Below are positions 45,657 to 53,171 of a stretch of 64,000 bases of DNA, piece after piece (the first letter of the stretch is position 1; every line of letters starts with the position of its first letter). A program made the translations under genes and the position numbers. The DNA is from Sphingomicrobium sp. XHP0239 (GTDB lineage Bacteria > Pseudomonadota > Alphaproteobacteria > Sphingomonadales > Sphingomonadaceae): positions 1,178,001 to 1,242,000 of the forward strand of contig NZ_CP154608.1 in the NCBI RefSeq assembly GCF_039555325.1, in the 5' to 3' direction. The notes below the pieces were generated by a model. That model saw only the letters and a list, made by a program, of their open reading frames with translations. It ran no database searches and was not told the origin of the DNA.

Positions 45657-46063
45657 CCGTTACCGTGCAAGCAACTTCCTTCGATCCCGGTGAAGCTCTC
45701 GCTGCCTTCCTTCCTCGGGCGGGCGAAGGCGCGGTCGCGAGTTTTGTCGGTACCGTGCGCGGCGACGGCATCGATATGCTGACGCTGGATCACTATCCGG
45801 GCTTCACCGAACGCGCGCTCCAGACGATTGCCAGCGAGATCCGCGAGACCTTCGCCTTGACCGCCGTGCAGATCATCCATCGCTACGGTACGATGACCCC
45901 AGCCCAACCCATCATGTTCGCCGCCACCGCCGCCCCTCACCGCCGCGCAGCGCTCGACGCGCTCGACACCCTCATGGAACGGTTGAAACATGATGCGCCT
46001 TTCTGGAAGCGCGAAACCGGTCCCGATGGCGATCGCTGGCTAGAACCGCCGCCCCGCCTCTGA
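45653..46063 (+). CDS. moaE: Molybdopterin synthase catalytic subunit
   Basis: A protein of 136 residues from ATG 45653, overlapping the permease stop. Core segments are GAVASFVGTVRGDG, LTLDHYPGFTERALQTI, IIHRYGTM, HRRAALDALDTLMERLKHDAPFWKRE with the catalytic lysines. It converts precursor Z into molybdopterin with MoaD. No moaD lies next to it. The following genes encode a molybdoenzyme and its cytochrome. Confidence 0.92.
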   Translation: MTVTVQATSFDPGEALAAFLPRAGEGAVASFVGTVRGDGIDMLTLDHYPGFTERALQTIASEIRETFALTAVQIIHRYGTMTPAQPIMFAATAAPHRRAALDALDTLMERLKHDAPFWKRETGPDGDRWLEPPPRL

Positions 46064-46133
46064 CCCGCGAAGCGTGCGGCGCAATACGACGCGCCGCTGG
46101 ATAGGGTCTTCGTGATCGGATAGGGATAGGGGC

Positions 46134-46997
46134 ATGACGGATAGCAAGACGGTTCGACCGGGAGACGTGGTCAAGCGACATCGGCTATCGACGCGGCTGT
46201 GGCACTGGACCAACGTGGTCGCTTTCTTCGTCATGCTGATGAGCGGATTCATGATCTTCAATGCCCATCCGCGGCTCTACTGGGGCTCCTACGGTGCGAA
46301 CTACGACACGCCCTGGTTGGTCATCGACGACGAGAACGGGCGCGGTTTCGTCCAGGTCGGATCGGTCGATATCACGACCACCGGAGTGCTCGGCGTCTAC
46401 GACGACAAGGAGGGCGTCACTCGCACCCGCGCCTTCCCGTGGTGGGCGACAATTCCCTCCGGCTATTCGCTGTCCGAGGGGCGGCGCTGGCATCTGGCCT
46501 TCGCGTGGATCCTGTCTTTCTCGCTGCTGGCCTACACGATCGTGTCGCTGGTGAACCGTCATTTCCAGCGCGACCTGAAATTCCGACGGAATGAACTCAG
46601 CCCGCGGCACATCTGGCAAGACATCAAGGATCATGCCCGCCTGCGCTTTCCGACCGGGGCTGCGGCGCTCGACTACAATGTGCTTCAGAAATTGAGCTAT
46701 GCGGTCGTGCTGTTCCTGTTCCTGCCCGGCATCATCCTCACGGGCCTCACCATGTCGCCGGGGTTCAATGCGACCTTGCCCTTCCTCCTCGACCTGTTCG
46801 GCGGACGACAGTCGGCGCGTTCGTTGCACTTCATCTTCGCGTTCGCGCTGCTCGGTTTCTTCTTCGTCCATGTCGCCATGGTGGTAGCCGCGGGGCCCAT
46901 CAACGAAATCCGTTCGATGATCTCGGGACGGTTCCGGATCCCCGGTCGAAGCGAGCAGCCAGACCGGCGCGACCCCCTGCCGGAGGCCGCCGAATGA
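46134..46997 (+). CDS. Cytochrome b-type membrane subunit
   Basis: A protein of 287 residues with four main membrane helices (about 25-45, 120-140, 185-205, 230-255). Histidines for two hemes lie in TRLWHWTNVV, RRWHLAFAWILS and FIFAFALLGFFFVHVAMVV. It belongs to the cytochrome b561/formate dehydrogenase gamma superfamily. Its stop overlaps the start of the molybdoenzyme gene, so it should pass electrons between that enzyme and quinones. Confidence 0.88.
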   Translation: MTDSKTVRPGDVVKRHRLSTRLWHWTNVVAFFVMLMSGFMIFNAHPRLYWGSYGANYDTPWLVIDDENGRGFVQVGSVDITTTGVLGVYDDKEGVTRTRAFPWWATIPSGYSLSEGRRWHLAFAWILSFSLLAYTIVSLVNRHFQRDLKFRRNELSPRHIWQDIKDHARLRFPTGAAALDYNVLQKLSYAVVLFLFLPGIILTGLTMSPGFNATLPFLLDLFGGRQSARSLHFIFAFALLGFFFVHVAMVVAAGPINEIRSMISGRFRIPGRSEQPDRRDPLPEAAE

Positions 46998-47761
46998 GCG
47001 ACCGCCTGATCAGCCGCCGCAAAATGCTCGTCGGCCTGTCCGCTGCAGGCGGCGGATTGGCGCTGTCGGGATGCGACGCGCTCAATGAAGATCCCACGTT
47101 CAATCGCTTTCTCGATCAGTTCGAAAAGCTGAACGAGGGGTCGCATCGTCTCCTTACGGACCGCTTGGCGCTGGCGCGAGAATACCGGCCCGAGGACCGA
47201 TCCCCGGTGTTTCGAGTGAACGGAACCCGGACGGTCGAGAATGACAGCTACCAGCGGCACCTAGCCGAGGGCTTCGCTAACTGGAGATTGCGGGTCGACG
47301 GCCTCGTCGAGCGTCCCTTGTCGATCTCGATGGCGCAGCTGAAAGGTTTGCCGCAGCGCACCCAGATAACCCGTCACGATTGCGTGGAGGGATGGAGCGC
47401 GATCGGTCAGTGGACCGGACCGCAACTCGGCCGTATTCTCGACATCGCGGGACTTCGGGACAGTGCCAACTACCTGCTTTTCCACTGCGCCGATCTCTAT
47501 GGAAACGACCCCTACTACGAGACCATCGACCTGATCGATGCCTATCATCCGCAGACCATCATGGCCTGGGTCCTGAACGGCGAGGCATTGCCCGAAGGAA
47601 ACGGTGCCCCCGTACGGCTGCGGGTCGAACGGCAGCTTGGTTACAAGCACGCGAAATTCGTGATGCGGATCGAGGCGATCGAGGATTTCCGGCGCATCGC
47701 GGGGGGCCGTGGCGGCCTGTGGGAAGATCGCGCCAACTACGAATGGTACGCGGGCATCTGA
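46994..47761 (+). CDS. Molybdopterin-dependent oxidoreductase, sulfite oxidase fold
   Basis: A protein of 255 residues. A Tat-like leader (SRRKMLVGLSAAGGGLALSGC) also contains a possible lipobox cysteine. The molybdopterin domain includes TRHDCVEGWSAIGQWTG, where the cysteine binds molybdenum, and YKHAKFVMRIEAIEDF. It is similar to YedY/MsrP-type or SorT-like enzymes, but length and partner (cytochrome b with two heme sites) set it apart from the classic MsrP/MsrQ pair. Substrate is unknown. Confidence 0.9.
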   Translation: MSDRLISRRKMLVGLSAAGGGLALSGCDALNEDPTFNRFLDQFEKLNEGSHRLLTDRLALAREYRPEDRSPVFRVNGTRTVENDSYQRHLAEGFANWRLRVDGLVERPLSISMAQLKGLPQRTQITRHDCVEGWSAIGQWTGPQLGRILDIAGLRDSANYLLFHCADLYGNDPYYETIDLIDAYHPQTIMAWVLNGEALPEGNGAPVRLRVERQLGYKHAKFVMRIEAIEDFRRIAGGRGGLWEDRANYEWYAGI

Positions 47762-47942
47762 TCCTCGCAACCAGCGCCGAACGCGCACCGCCGTTCGTCG
47801 CAAGGCGTTTGGCTCGAAAAAGCGACCTGTCGTCTAACTTTTGTTAGAGCACTGAAAAAAACGGGCTTTTTTGCTGCTCACGGAACTATGGGCGGCTTCT
47901 CTTGCTTCGTCTCATGGGGGGCGATTTGAACAGGAGAGCGTA

Positions 47943-48557
47943 ATGACTCAACAAGCCCCGCCATACGATCGAACAAACCCCGAAGGTGCGAAGCGCGATA
48001 TCGAACGGGACGCGCACGACCTGAAAGAGACTGCCAAAGAGCAGGCCGAGGGCCGCGCCCGGCAGGAAAAGGACCGCATTGCTTCGGGCGCCCGCTCGGC
48101 ATCTTCGGCCATTCAAACGGCTGCCGATGAAATGCGGAATGACGGCGATACGCCCGACTGGCTCGCATCGGCTTTCTCGAGCGCCGCTCGCCAGGTCGAC
48201 GACGTTGCCAGGCGCGTCCAGGACAAGAGCCCGCGTGAACTCGCCGGAGAGACGCGCCGTTTCGCGCGTGACAATCCCACCGCCTTCCTCGCCGCCTCCG
48301 CCGCTGTCGGCTTCGCGGCCGCACGGTTCCTGAGAGCCGGTGCGGAAGAGCATGAGGATATTCCGCTCGGCTCGAACAACCGACAGTCCCGCGATCAGGA
48401 TTTCGACGAACCGCTTCAGACCCGTATGTCGCAGCGTGTCGGCGATCGCGACGACGACTGGGGTCGCGGTGCCATCGGCACGACCGCACCCGATCGACCT
48501 GCGGCGACGCCCGTTGGTGGCACGCCGTCGGTGAAGACGCCGGGTGGTTCGCGATGA
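47943..48557 (+). CDS. Alanine/aspartate-rich envelope protein, first of a stress operon
   Basis: A protein of 204 residues from ATG 47943 with AGGAGA before it. The N-terminal half is a charged helix (KRDIERDAHDLKETAKEQAEGRARQEKDR), then a short hydrophobic segment (TAFLAASAAVGFAAARFLRAG) and a disordered tail. This resembles membrane-associated ElaB/DUF883-like or nutrient-deprivation proteins. It overlaps the next gene by four bases. Confidence 0.75.
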   Translation: MTQQAPPYDRTNPEGAKRDIERDAHDLKETAKEQAEGRARQEKDRIASGARSASSAIQTAADEMRNDGDTPDWLASAFSSAARQVDDVARRVQDKSPRELAGETRRFARDNPTAFLAASAAVGFAAARFLRAGAEEHEDIPLGSNNRQSRDQDFDEPLQTRMSQRVGDRDDDWGRGAIGTTAPDRPAATPVGGTPSVKTPGGSR

Positions 48558-48970
48558 ACCCGGAACCACGACACGATGAGAATATCGTCGATCTGGTCGG
48601 AAAGCTGAGCAGTCAGAGCGCCCATCTCGCACAACAGCAGATCAACCTCGTTCAGGCGGAAATGCGCGAAACTTCGCGCGACATCAAAGCCTCGATCGGT
48701 GGGATGATGGGAGCCGCCGTGCTCGGTATTGCCGGCCTCGGCGTCACGCTCATGGGCATCGCCTATCTTATCGGCGATGCGATGGGCGATCGCGATCTGG
48801 CGACGTTGCTGGTCGGTCTGGCGACCCTGCTGATCGCCGGCATCGTCTATGCCTCTGCCAAGTCGAAACTGGACAAGAGCAACCTTGCGCCCACGCGGAC
48901 GATCGAGACGGTCGAACGCGCCCCCGACGCGGTCGCTCATCCCCACCAACACGAAGGAACCGCATCATGA
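48554..48970 (+). CDS. Phage-holin-like/YqjE family membrane protein
   Basis: A protein of 138 residues with two membrane helices (MMGAAVLGIAGLGVTLMGIAYLI and LATLLVGLATLLIAGIVYA) after an amphipathic segment LVQAEMRETSRDIKASIGG. This is the holin superfamily III/YqjE arrangement, which in chromosomes accompanies DUF3618 proteins and is not linked to lysis. It overlaps both neighbours by four bases. Confidence 0.85.
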   Translation: MNPEPRHDENIVDLVGKLSSQSAHLAQQQINLVQAEMRETSRDIKASIGGMMGAAVLGIAGLGVTLMGIAYLIGDAMGDRDLATLLVGLATLLIAGIVYASAKSKLDKSNLAPTRTIETVERAPDAVAHPHQHEGTAS

Positions 48971-49821
48971 ACACGACAGACACCCACGATCCGGACGCGA
49001 TCGAAGCCGACATCAAGCGCACGCAGGACGAAATGGGTGAAACGGTCAACCGGATCGGCGACCGGTTCACGCCCCGCAACCTGTTCAACGAACTGCTCGA
49101 CAAGGCAGACGAGAACGGGATCGATGCTCGCTATCTTCTCGACGGCGCACGCCGCAATCCGCTGGCGCTTGGCCTAATCTCTGCCGGGACAATCTGGCTG
49201 ATCAGCGATGCCGATGCCAAGCCGTCGGCCTTCACGTCCAACAAGTCCAAGACGAACTTCGACGACGACCAAGCCTGGGGCGACACCTACGATCCCGATC
49301 ATCGCGGCTACGTCGATCACATGTCGCGCTTCGAGCGTCGTCAGGACGAGGACGAGCTTTCCTACCAGCGCCGCCGCGACGAGCATCGGGGTTCCTACCT
49401 GCTGATCGAGAGAAACCATGACGAGGACGATCATGCCTATCGTCAGAGGTTGAACGACGCGACCGACCGCATTCGCGAGAAGCGCGACCAGTTTGCGTCG
49501 GCGGCACGTCAGCGGGGTCACGACATCGCCGAGGGCGGTCGCCACGCGGCGGAAAAGGGAAAGCAAGCCGCCCGCCGCGGCAAGGAAGCCTTTTTCGACA
49601 ATCCGATGATCGGTGGACTGATCGCCGCAGCAGTCGGAGCGGTGGCAGGCGCTGCTGTTCCCTCGACCCGCACCGAGCGCGAGTATCTCGGCGACACGGG
49701 TCGGAAGGCAATCGACCGCGCCGAGGACAAGGCGATGGATGCCGAACGCCAGGCCATGCAGAAAAAGGACGAAATGGTCGAACGCGCCGACCGTAGGATG
49801 GAAGAGGCCGGGCCCGCTTAG
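48967..49821 (+). CDS. DUF3618-domain protein with long charged coil
   Basis: A protein of 284 residues. The N-terminal DUF3618 helix is DAIEADIKRTQDEMGETVNRIGDRFTPRNLF. A long hydrophilic region rich in Asp, Arg and His (EDDHAYRQRLNDATDRIREKRDQFAS) follows, then a glycine/alanine helix (MIGGLIAAAVGAVAGAAVP) and a charged coil. It is the last gene of the three-gene envelope-stress operon and is followed by a strong terminator. Confidence 0.85.
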   Translation: MNTTDTHDPDAIEADIKRTQDEMGETVNRIGDRFTPRNLFNELLDKADENGIDARYLLDGARRNPLALGLISAGTIWLISDADAKPSAFTSNKSKTNFDDDQAWGDTYDPDHRGYVDHMSRFERRQDEDELSYQRRRDEHRGSYLLIERNHDEDDHAYRQRLNDATDRIREKRDQFASAARQRGHDIAEGGRHAAEKGKQAARRGKEAFFDNPMIGGLIAAAVGAVAGAAVPSTRTEREYLGDTGRKAIDRAEDKAMDAERQAMQKKDEMVERADRRMEEAGPA

Positions 49822-49849
49822 GGACCAACCCACATCCTCAGAAGCCGAA

Positions 49850-49892
49850 GGGCCGGTAGCGACATAATGCGGTCGCTACCGGCCCTTTTTTT
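49850..49892 (+). terminator. Strong factor-independent terminator
   Basis: A perfect 14-base stem GGGCCGGTAGCGAC / GTCGCTACCGGCCC with an 8-base loop is followed by seven T residues. It closes the operon ending at 49821 and lies before the convergent SDR gene. Confidence 0.95.
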
Positions 49893-49958
49893 CATGCTCC
49901 CGGCTCTCGGCAGAAGCGATGCGGTGGGGCCAAAGGCGTCTCGCCACGGCCTAACCCG

Positions 49959-50759
49959 TCAGTCCTTTTCGACAGCCGGTTTCATCATCCGGCGATGCAC
50001 CTTCGCCATCAGTTCATCCGGAATGATTCCGGCGGCAGCGAACTGCAACTTGTTGAGGAAGCCGCTGACCTCCTGCGTTTCGCCGTCCAGCATCGCCTGA
50101 TAGCCGTTGCGAGCGACCTTTTTCGGATCGGCTTTGGGCGCATCGTCCATCCCGCCCCCATCGAGGTCGGCGCGCTCGAAAAATTCGGTGTCCGTCACGC
50201 CGGGAAGCAGGCTCGATACCGTGACATCGCTGTCCCGCATTTCCTCGGCAAGACCGACGACAAAATCGTCGATGAACGCCTTCGTTGAATTGTAGGTGAG
50301 ATTGAAGGGTCCCGGCATGTCACCCACGATGGACCCCGTAACGAGGATGCGACCATGGTTGGCTTGCAGCATCCGCCGCCCGATGCGGTGGATCAGGGAG
50401 ATCGTGCCCGTGACGTTCGTGTCCAGAACCTTCTTGATCGAGGGCCAGTCGGTTTCGAGAAACTTGCCCCCCTGCCCCTGTCCGGCATTGGCGATAAGGG
50501 CATCGACCGGGCGTGACCCGATCGCCTCCATCAGTTCGTCGATCCCCTGTTCGGTGTCGAGGTCGGTACGAAGGGTCTCGATCTCCGTCGCACCCCCCTC
50601 CCTCGCGGCTGTAACTCCGTCGTCTAGCGGCCGATCCGCTACCAGCAACAGGGCGACACCGTCCTCGCCGGCCCGACGTGCCAGTTCGAGACCGATGCCA
50701 CTCGAGGCACCCGTGATGACGGCAAAGCCGGTCAGCCTGTCGATCTTGTTCTTGCTCAC
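49959..50759 (-). CDS. Short-chain dehydrogenase/reductase
   Basis: A protein of 266 residues from GTG 50759, which overlaps the stop of the alcohol dehydrogenase. Cofactor motif TGASSGIGLELARR, NAG in IANAGQGQGG, and the catalytic YNSTK give a classical SDR. It is the last gene of the SRPBCC-ADH-SDR operon, a group that Sphingomonadales often place under general stress control. Confidence 0.9.
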   Translation of the reverse strand: MSKNKIDRLTGFAVITGASSGIGLELARRAGEDGVALLLVADRPLDDGVTAAREGGATEIETLRTDLDTEQGIDELMEAIGSRPVDALIANAGQGQGGKFLETDWPSIKKVLDTNVTGTISLIHRIGRRMLQANHGRILVTGSIVGDMPGPFNLTYNSTKAFIDDFVVGLAEEMRDSDVTVSSLLPGVTDTEFFERADLDGGGMDDAPKADPKKVARNGYQAMLDGETQEVSGFLNKLQFAAAGIIPDELMAKVHRRMMKPAVEKD

Positions 50760-51946
50760 GAGACAGTCTCCATTCCGGGCTTGAGGACGACCTTCGTCCA
50801 TTCGTTCTGCTTCGAACTGAAATTCTCATAGCCCTTGGCCGCATCTTCGAGAGGCAGATGGTGAGAGATGAGGAAGGTCGTGTCGATCGTCCCGTCCTCG
50901 ATCTTCTCCAGCAGGTCCTTGGTATACTTCTGGACATGGGTCTGGCCTGATCGGACCTGCAGACCCTTTTCCATGAGCGCCCCCAGGGGGAACTGGTCGG
51001 TCATTCCGCCATAGACGCCAGGAATCGAGACCCTCCCTCCGCGGCGACAGGCGAGGATGGCCTGTTTGAGCGCGCTCGCGCGATCCGCGCCGAAGCCGAC
51101 CTTCTGCTTCACCACGTCGAGCATGTTGTCGATGCCGAAGCCATGCGATTCCATACCCACAGCATCGATGACGGCATCGACACCGATTCCGCCCGACATT
51201 TCCATCAATGCTTCGCGCACATCGACATCGTGGAAGTTGAGGGTGTCGGCCCCCAGTTTTTTCGCGAGCTCCAGACGATGAGGGTAATGGTCGATTGCGA
51301 TGACCTTGGAAGCGCCCATAGTGATCGCCGACTGGATCGCGAACAGTCCGACCGGGCCACAGCCCCAGACGGCCACGGTATCGTCGGGCTGAATCTCGGC
51401 GTTCTCCGCGCCCATCCATCCGGTAGGAAGAATGTCGGATAGGAACAGGACCTTGTCGTCGTCCAGATGGTCGGGGATGACGATCGGGCCGACGTCCGAG
51501 AACGGGACGCGCACATATTCCGCCTGCCCTCCCGAATAGCCTCCGGTCAGGTGCGAATAGCCGAACAGCCCGGCCATCGCATGGCCGTACAGCGTCGCCG
51601 ACATGTCCTGCTTCTCCACGGGATTCGAATTGGAGCAGCAGCTGTATTGCTGGACCGCGCAATGAAAGCATTGTCCGCAACTGATGGTGAAAGGAACGAC
51701 GACGCGCTGCCCTTTCTTGAGCGTGCTGTCCGGTCCCGTCTCGACAACCTCGCCCATGAATTCGTGACCCAGGACGTCGCCCGACTGCACGCCCGGAATG
51801 ACGCCATCATAAAGATGGAGGTCGGAGCCGCAGATGGCGGTGCTCGTCACCTTGAGGATGGCATCGCGGGGATTGACGATCTCGGGATCCGAGACGGTTT
51901 CGACGCGGACGTCCTTTGTGCCTTGCCATGTCAGTGCGCGCATCAT
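50756..51946 (-). CDS. Zinc-dependent alcohol dehydrogenase (formaldehyde dehydrogenase-like)
   Basis: A protein of 396 residues. Catalytic zinc residues are in STAICGSDLHLYDG and GHEFMGEVVE; the structural zinc cysteines are in SCGQCFHCAVQQYSCC; the Rossmann motif is VWGCGPVGLFAIQSA. It resembles glutathione-independent formaldehyde dehydrogenase-like MDR proteins. It overlaps both neighbours by four bases. Confidence 0.9.
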   Translation of the reverse strand: MMRALTWQGTKDVRVETVSDPEIVNPRDAILKVTSTAICGSDLHLYDGVIPGVQSGDVLGHEFMGEVVETGPDSTLKKGQRVVVPFTISCGQCFHCAVQQYSCCSNSNPVEKQDMSATLYGHAMAGLFGYSHLTGGYSGGQAEYVRVPFSDVGPIVIPDHLDDDKVLFLSDILPTGWMGAENAEIQPDDTVAVWGCGPVGLFAIQSAITMGASKVIAIDHYPHRLELAKKLGADTLNFHDVDVREALMEMSGGIGVDAVIDAVGMESHGFGIDNMLDVVKQKVGFGADRASALKQAILACRRGGRVSIPGVYGGMTDQFPLGALMEKGLQVRSGQTHVQKYTKDLLEKIEDGTIDTTFLISHHLPLEDAAKGYENFSSKQNEWTKVVLKPGMETVS

Positions 51947-52617
51947 CCGTTCTCCTGCTGCTTGACGGATCGCTGTTGATCCTTGGTTCGCGCCGAGGTC
52001 GCGATTTCGCCCGTTTCCATCAGCATCTTGAATCGTTTGAGGTCGTGGCGGGCCTGAATGGCGGGTTCGCGAAGGAACAGCTTGGCGACGCCGCGGCCGA
52101 GAACACCGGCGGGCGGGTCGTAGGCGAGATCGATCCCGACCCGAGTGCCCCGATCGCCGGGAGCATCCTCGAACGTGACCTTGCCCGAAGTCGTGATGTC
52201 GGATCCTTCGACCGATTTCCAGGCGATGAACTCTCCGTTCTTTTCGCCGGAAACGACGGTTTCTACGTCCACCGTCTGCCCCGCGGGTGCGCGGATCACC
52301 CAGACGTTACGATCGCCGCCTTTCGGTTCGATGCGATCGAGGTTCTCCATGAAGGAGGGCAGGTTCTGAAAATCCCGAAAATAGTCGAACAACTCCTGCC
52401 GATCCTTCCGGATCGTGACGCTACGCCCGACAAGGGCGAGATCGCCGTCTTGGTTGCGTCGAGCGAAACGAGGGGCGTCTCCGGAGCCAGACCTAGACGA
52501 TCTCAGCTTGGAAGCGCCCACCGCCGCTGCGCCGGCAGCGACCGCCAGCCCGGCGATCGCGCCGACGGCAAGGCGAACCTTCTCACGCTTTTCCTTGTCC
52601 GTTTCCCTGTCCGACAT
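51943..52617 (-). CDS. SRPBCC (START-like) family membrane-anchored protein
   Basis: A protein of 224 residues. An N-terminal membrane helix (VRLAVGAIAGLAVAAGAAAVGA) is followed by a polyketide-cyclase/dehydrase-like domain: SVTIRKDRQELFDYFRDFQNLPSFMENLDRIE and TRVGIDLAYDPPAGVLGRGVAKLF. It is the first gene of the stress operon and may bind a hydrophobic ligand processed by the two dehydrogenases. Confidence 0.87.
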   Translation of the reverse strand: MSDRETDKEKREKVRLAVGAIAGLAVAAGAAAVGASKLRSSRSGSGDAPRFARRNQDGDLALVGRSVTIRKDRQELFDYFRDFQNLPSFMENLDRIEPKGGDRNVWVIRAPAGQTVDVETVVSGEKNGEFIAWKSVEGSDITTSGKVTFEDAPGDRGTRVGIDLAYDPPAGVLGRGVAKLFLREPAIQARHDLKRFKMLMETGEIATSARTKDQQRSVKQQENG

Positions 52618-52645
52618 CTCGACCTCCTTCTTCTGTTCGAAGAGT

Positions 52646-52672
52646 CAGCGCATGCGCTCCCCAGGCCGTTCC
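52646..52672 (-). promoter_or_regulatory. Candidate EcfG-type general-stress promoter
   Basis: On the minus strand, GGAAC (52672-52668) is followed after 17 bases by CGCTG (52650-52646), close to the EcfG consensus GGAAC-N16/17-CGTT with one mismatch in the -10. It lies 29 bases upstream of the SRPBCC start, consistent with the stress-type gene content. Confidence 0.35.
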
Positions 52673-52756
52673 GCAGACTGATCGAGGTTTACCGTTTCTT
52701 CGAGGCGCCCATTCGCTTTTGGCATTAGGTATACCGCTCAGCCAAAGGAGATTGAG

Positions 52757-53014
52757 ATGGACGGCCCCGTGGAATGGATCGCATCGATCGGTGCGATCGT
52801 GGCGGCCCTGATGATTGCAATCGATCACAGCCGGAAAATGACCGGCTACGGCTTCCTGCTTTTCGTCGGTGTGAGCGTTTTGTGGATCTATTCCGGACTG
52901 ACGGGTGGTGGGATGCCGTTGACCGCAATGAACATCGTCCTCTTGGCGATCAACGGCTGGGGCGTATGGCGCTACCTCTACAACGAGCCGAGGAAAGCCG
53001 TCGGTCCGAACTAG
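52757..53014 (+). CDS. Small membrane protein with two to three helices
   Basis: A protein of 85 residues with AGGAG before the ATG. Helices are WIASIGAIVAALMIAI, YGFLLFVGVSVLWIYSGL and MNIVLLAINGWGVWRYLY. I do not recognise a named family; this size and pattern is common for small inner-membrane proteins of unknown role. It lies divergently from the stress operon. Confidence 0.75.
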   Translation: MDGPVEWIASIGAIVAALMIAIDHSRKMTGYGFLLFVGVSVLWIYSGLTGGGMPLTAMNIVLLAINGWGVWRYLYNEPRKAVGPN

Positions 53015-53171
53015 AGCGAGGTTGTCCGAATAAGTTCGGATCGACTGCCAACTATCTGAATACGAGTGATCGATATGGCACTGTATCCACACGGCGGCGG
53101 CAACGACTTCTCAATCCGGGTGGGGGTCCGTAGACGGACTGCTCAAGAGCGTTCCGTTCGAAAGTCAAACC

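Noticed and set aside
47833..47848. Hairpin TCTAAC/GTTAGA as terminator after the molybdoenzyme gene
   Set aside because: The stem is only six bases, AT-rich, and followed by A residues rather than T on the coding strand.
47882..47907. EcfG promoter before the DUF3618 operon
   Set aside because: GGAAC is present but the -10 (GCTT at 17-base spacing) matches only half of the consensus.
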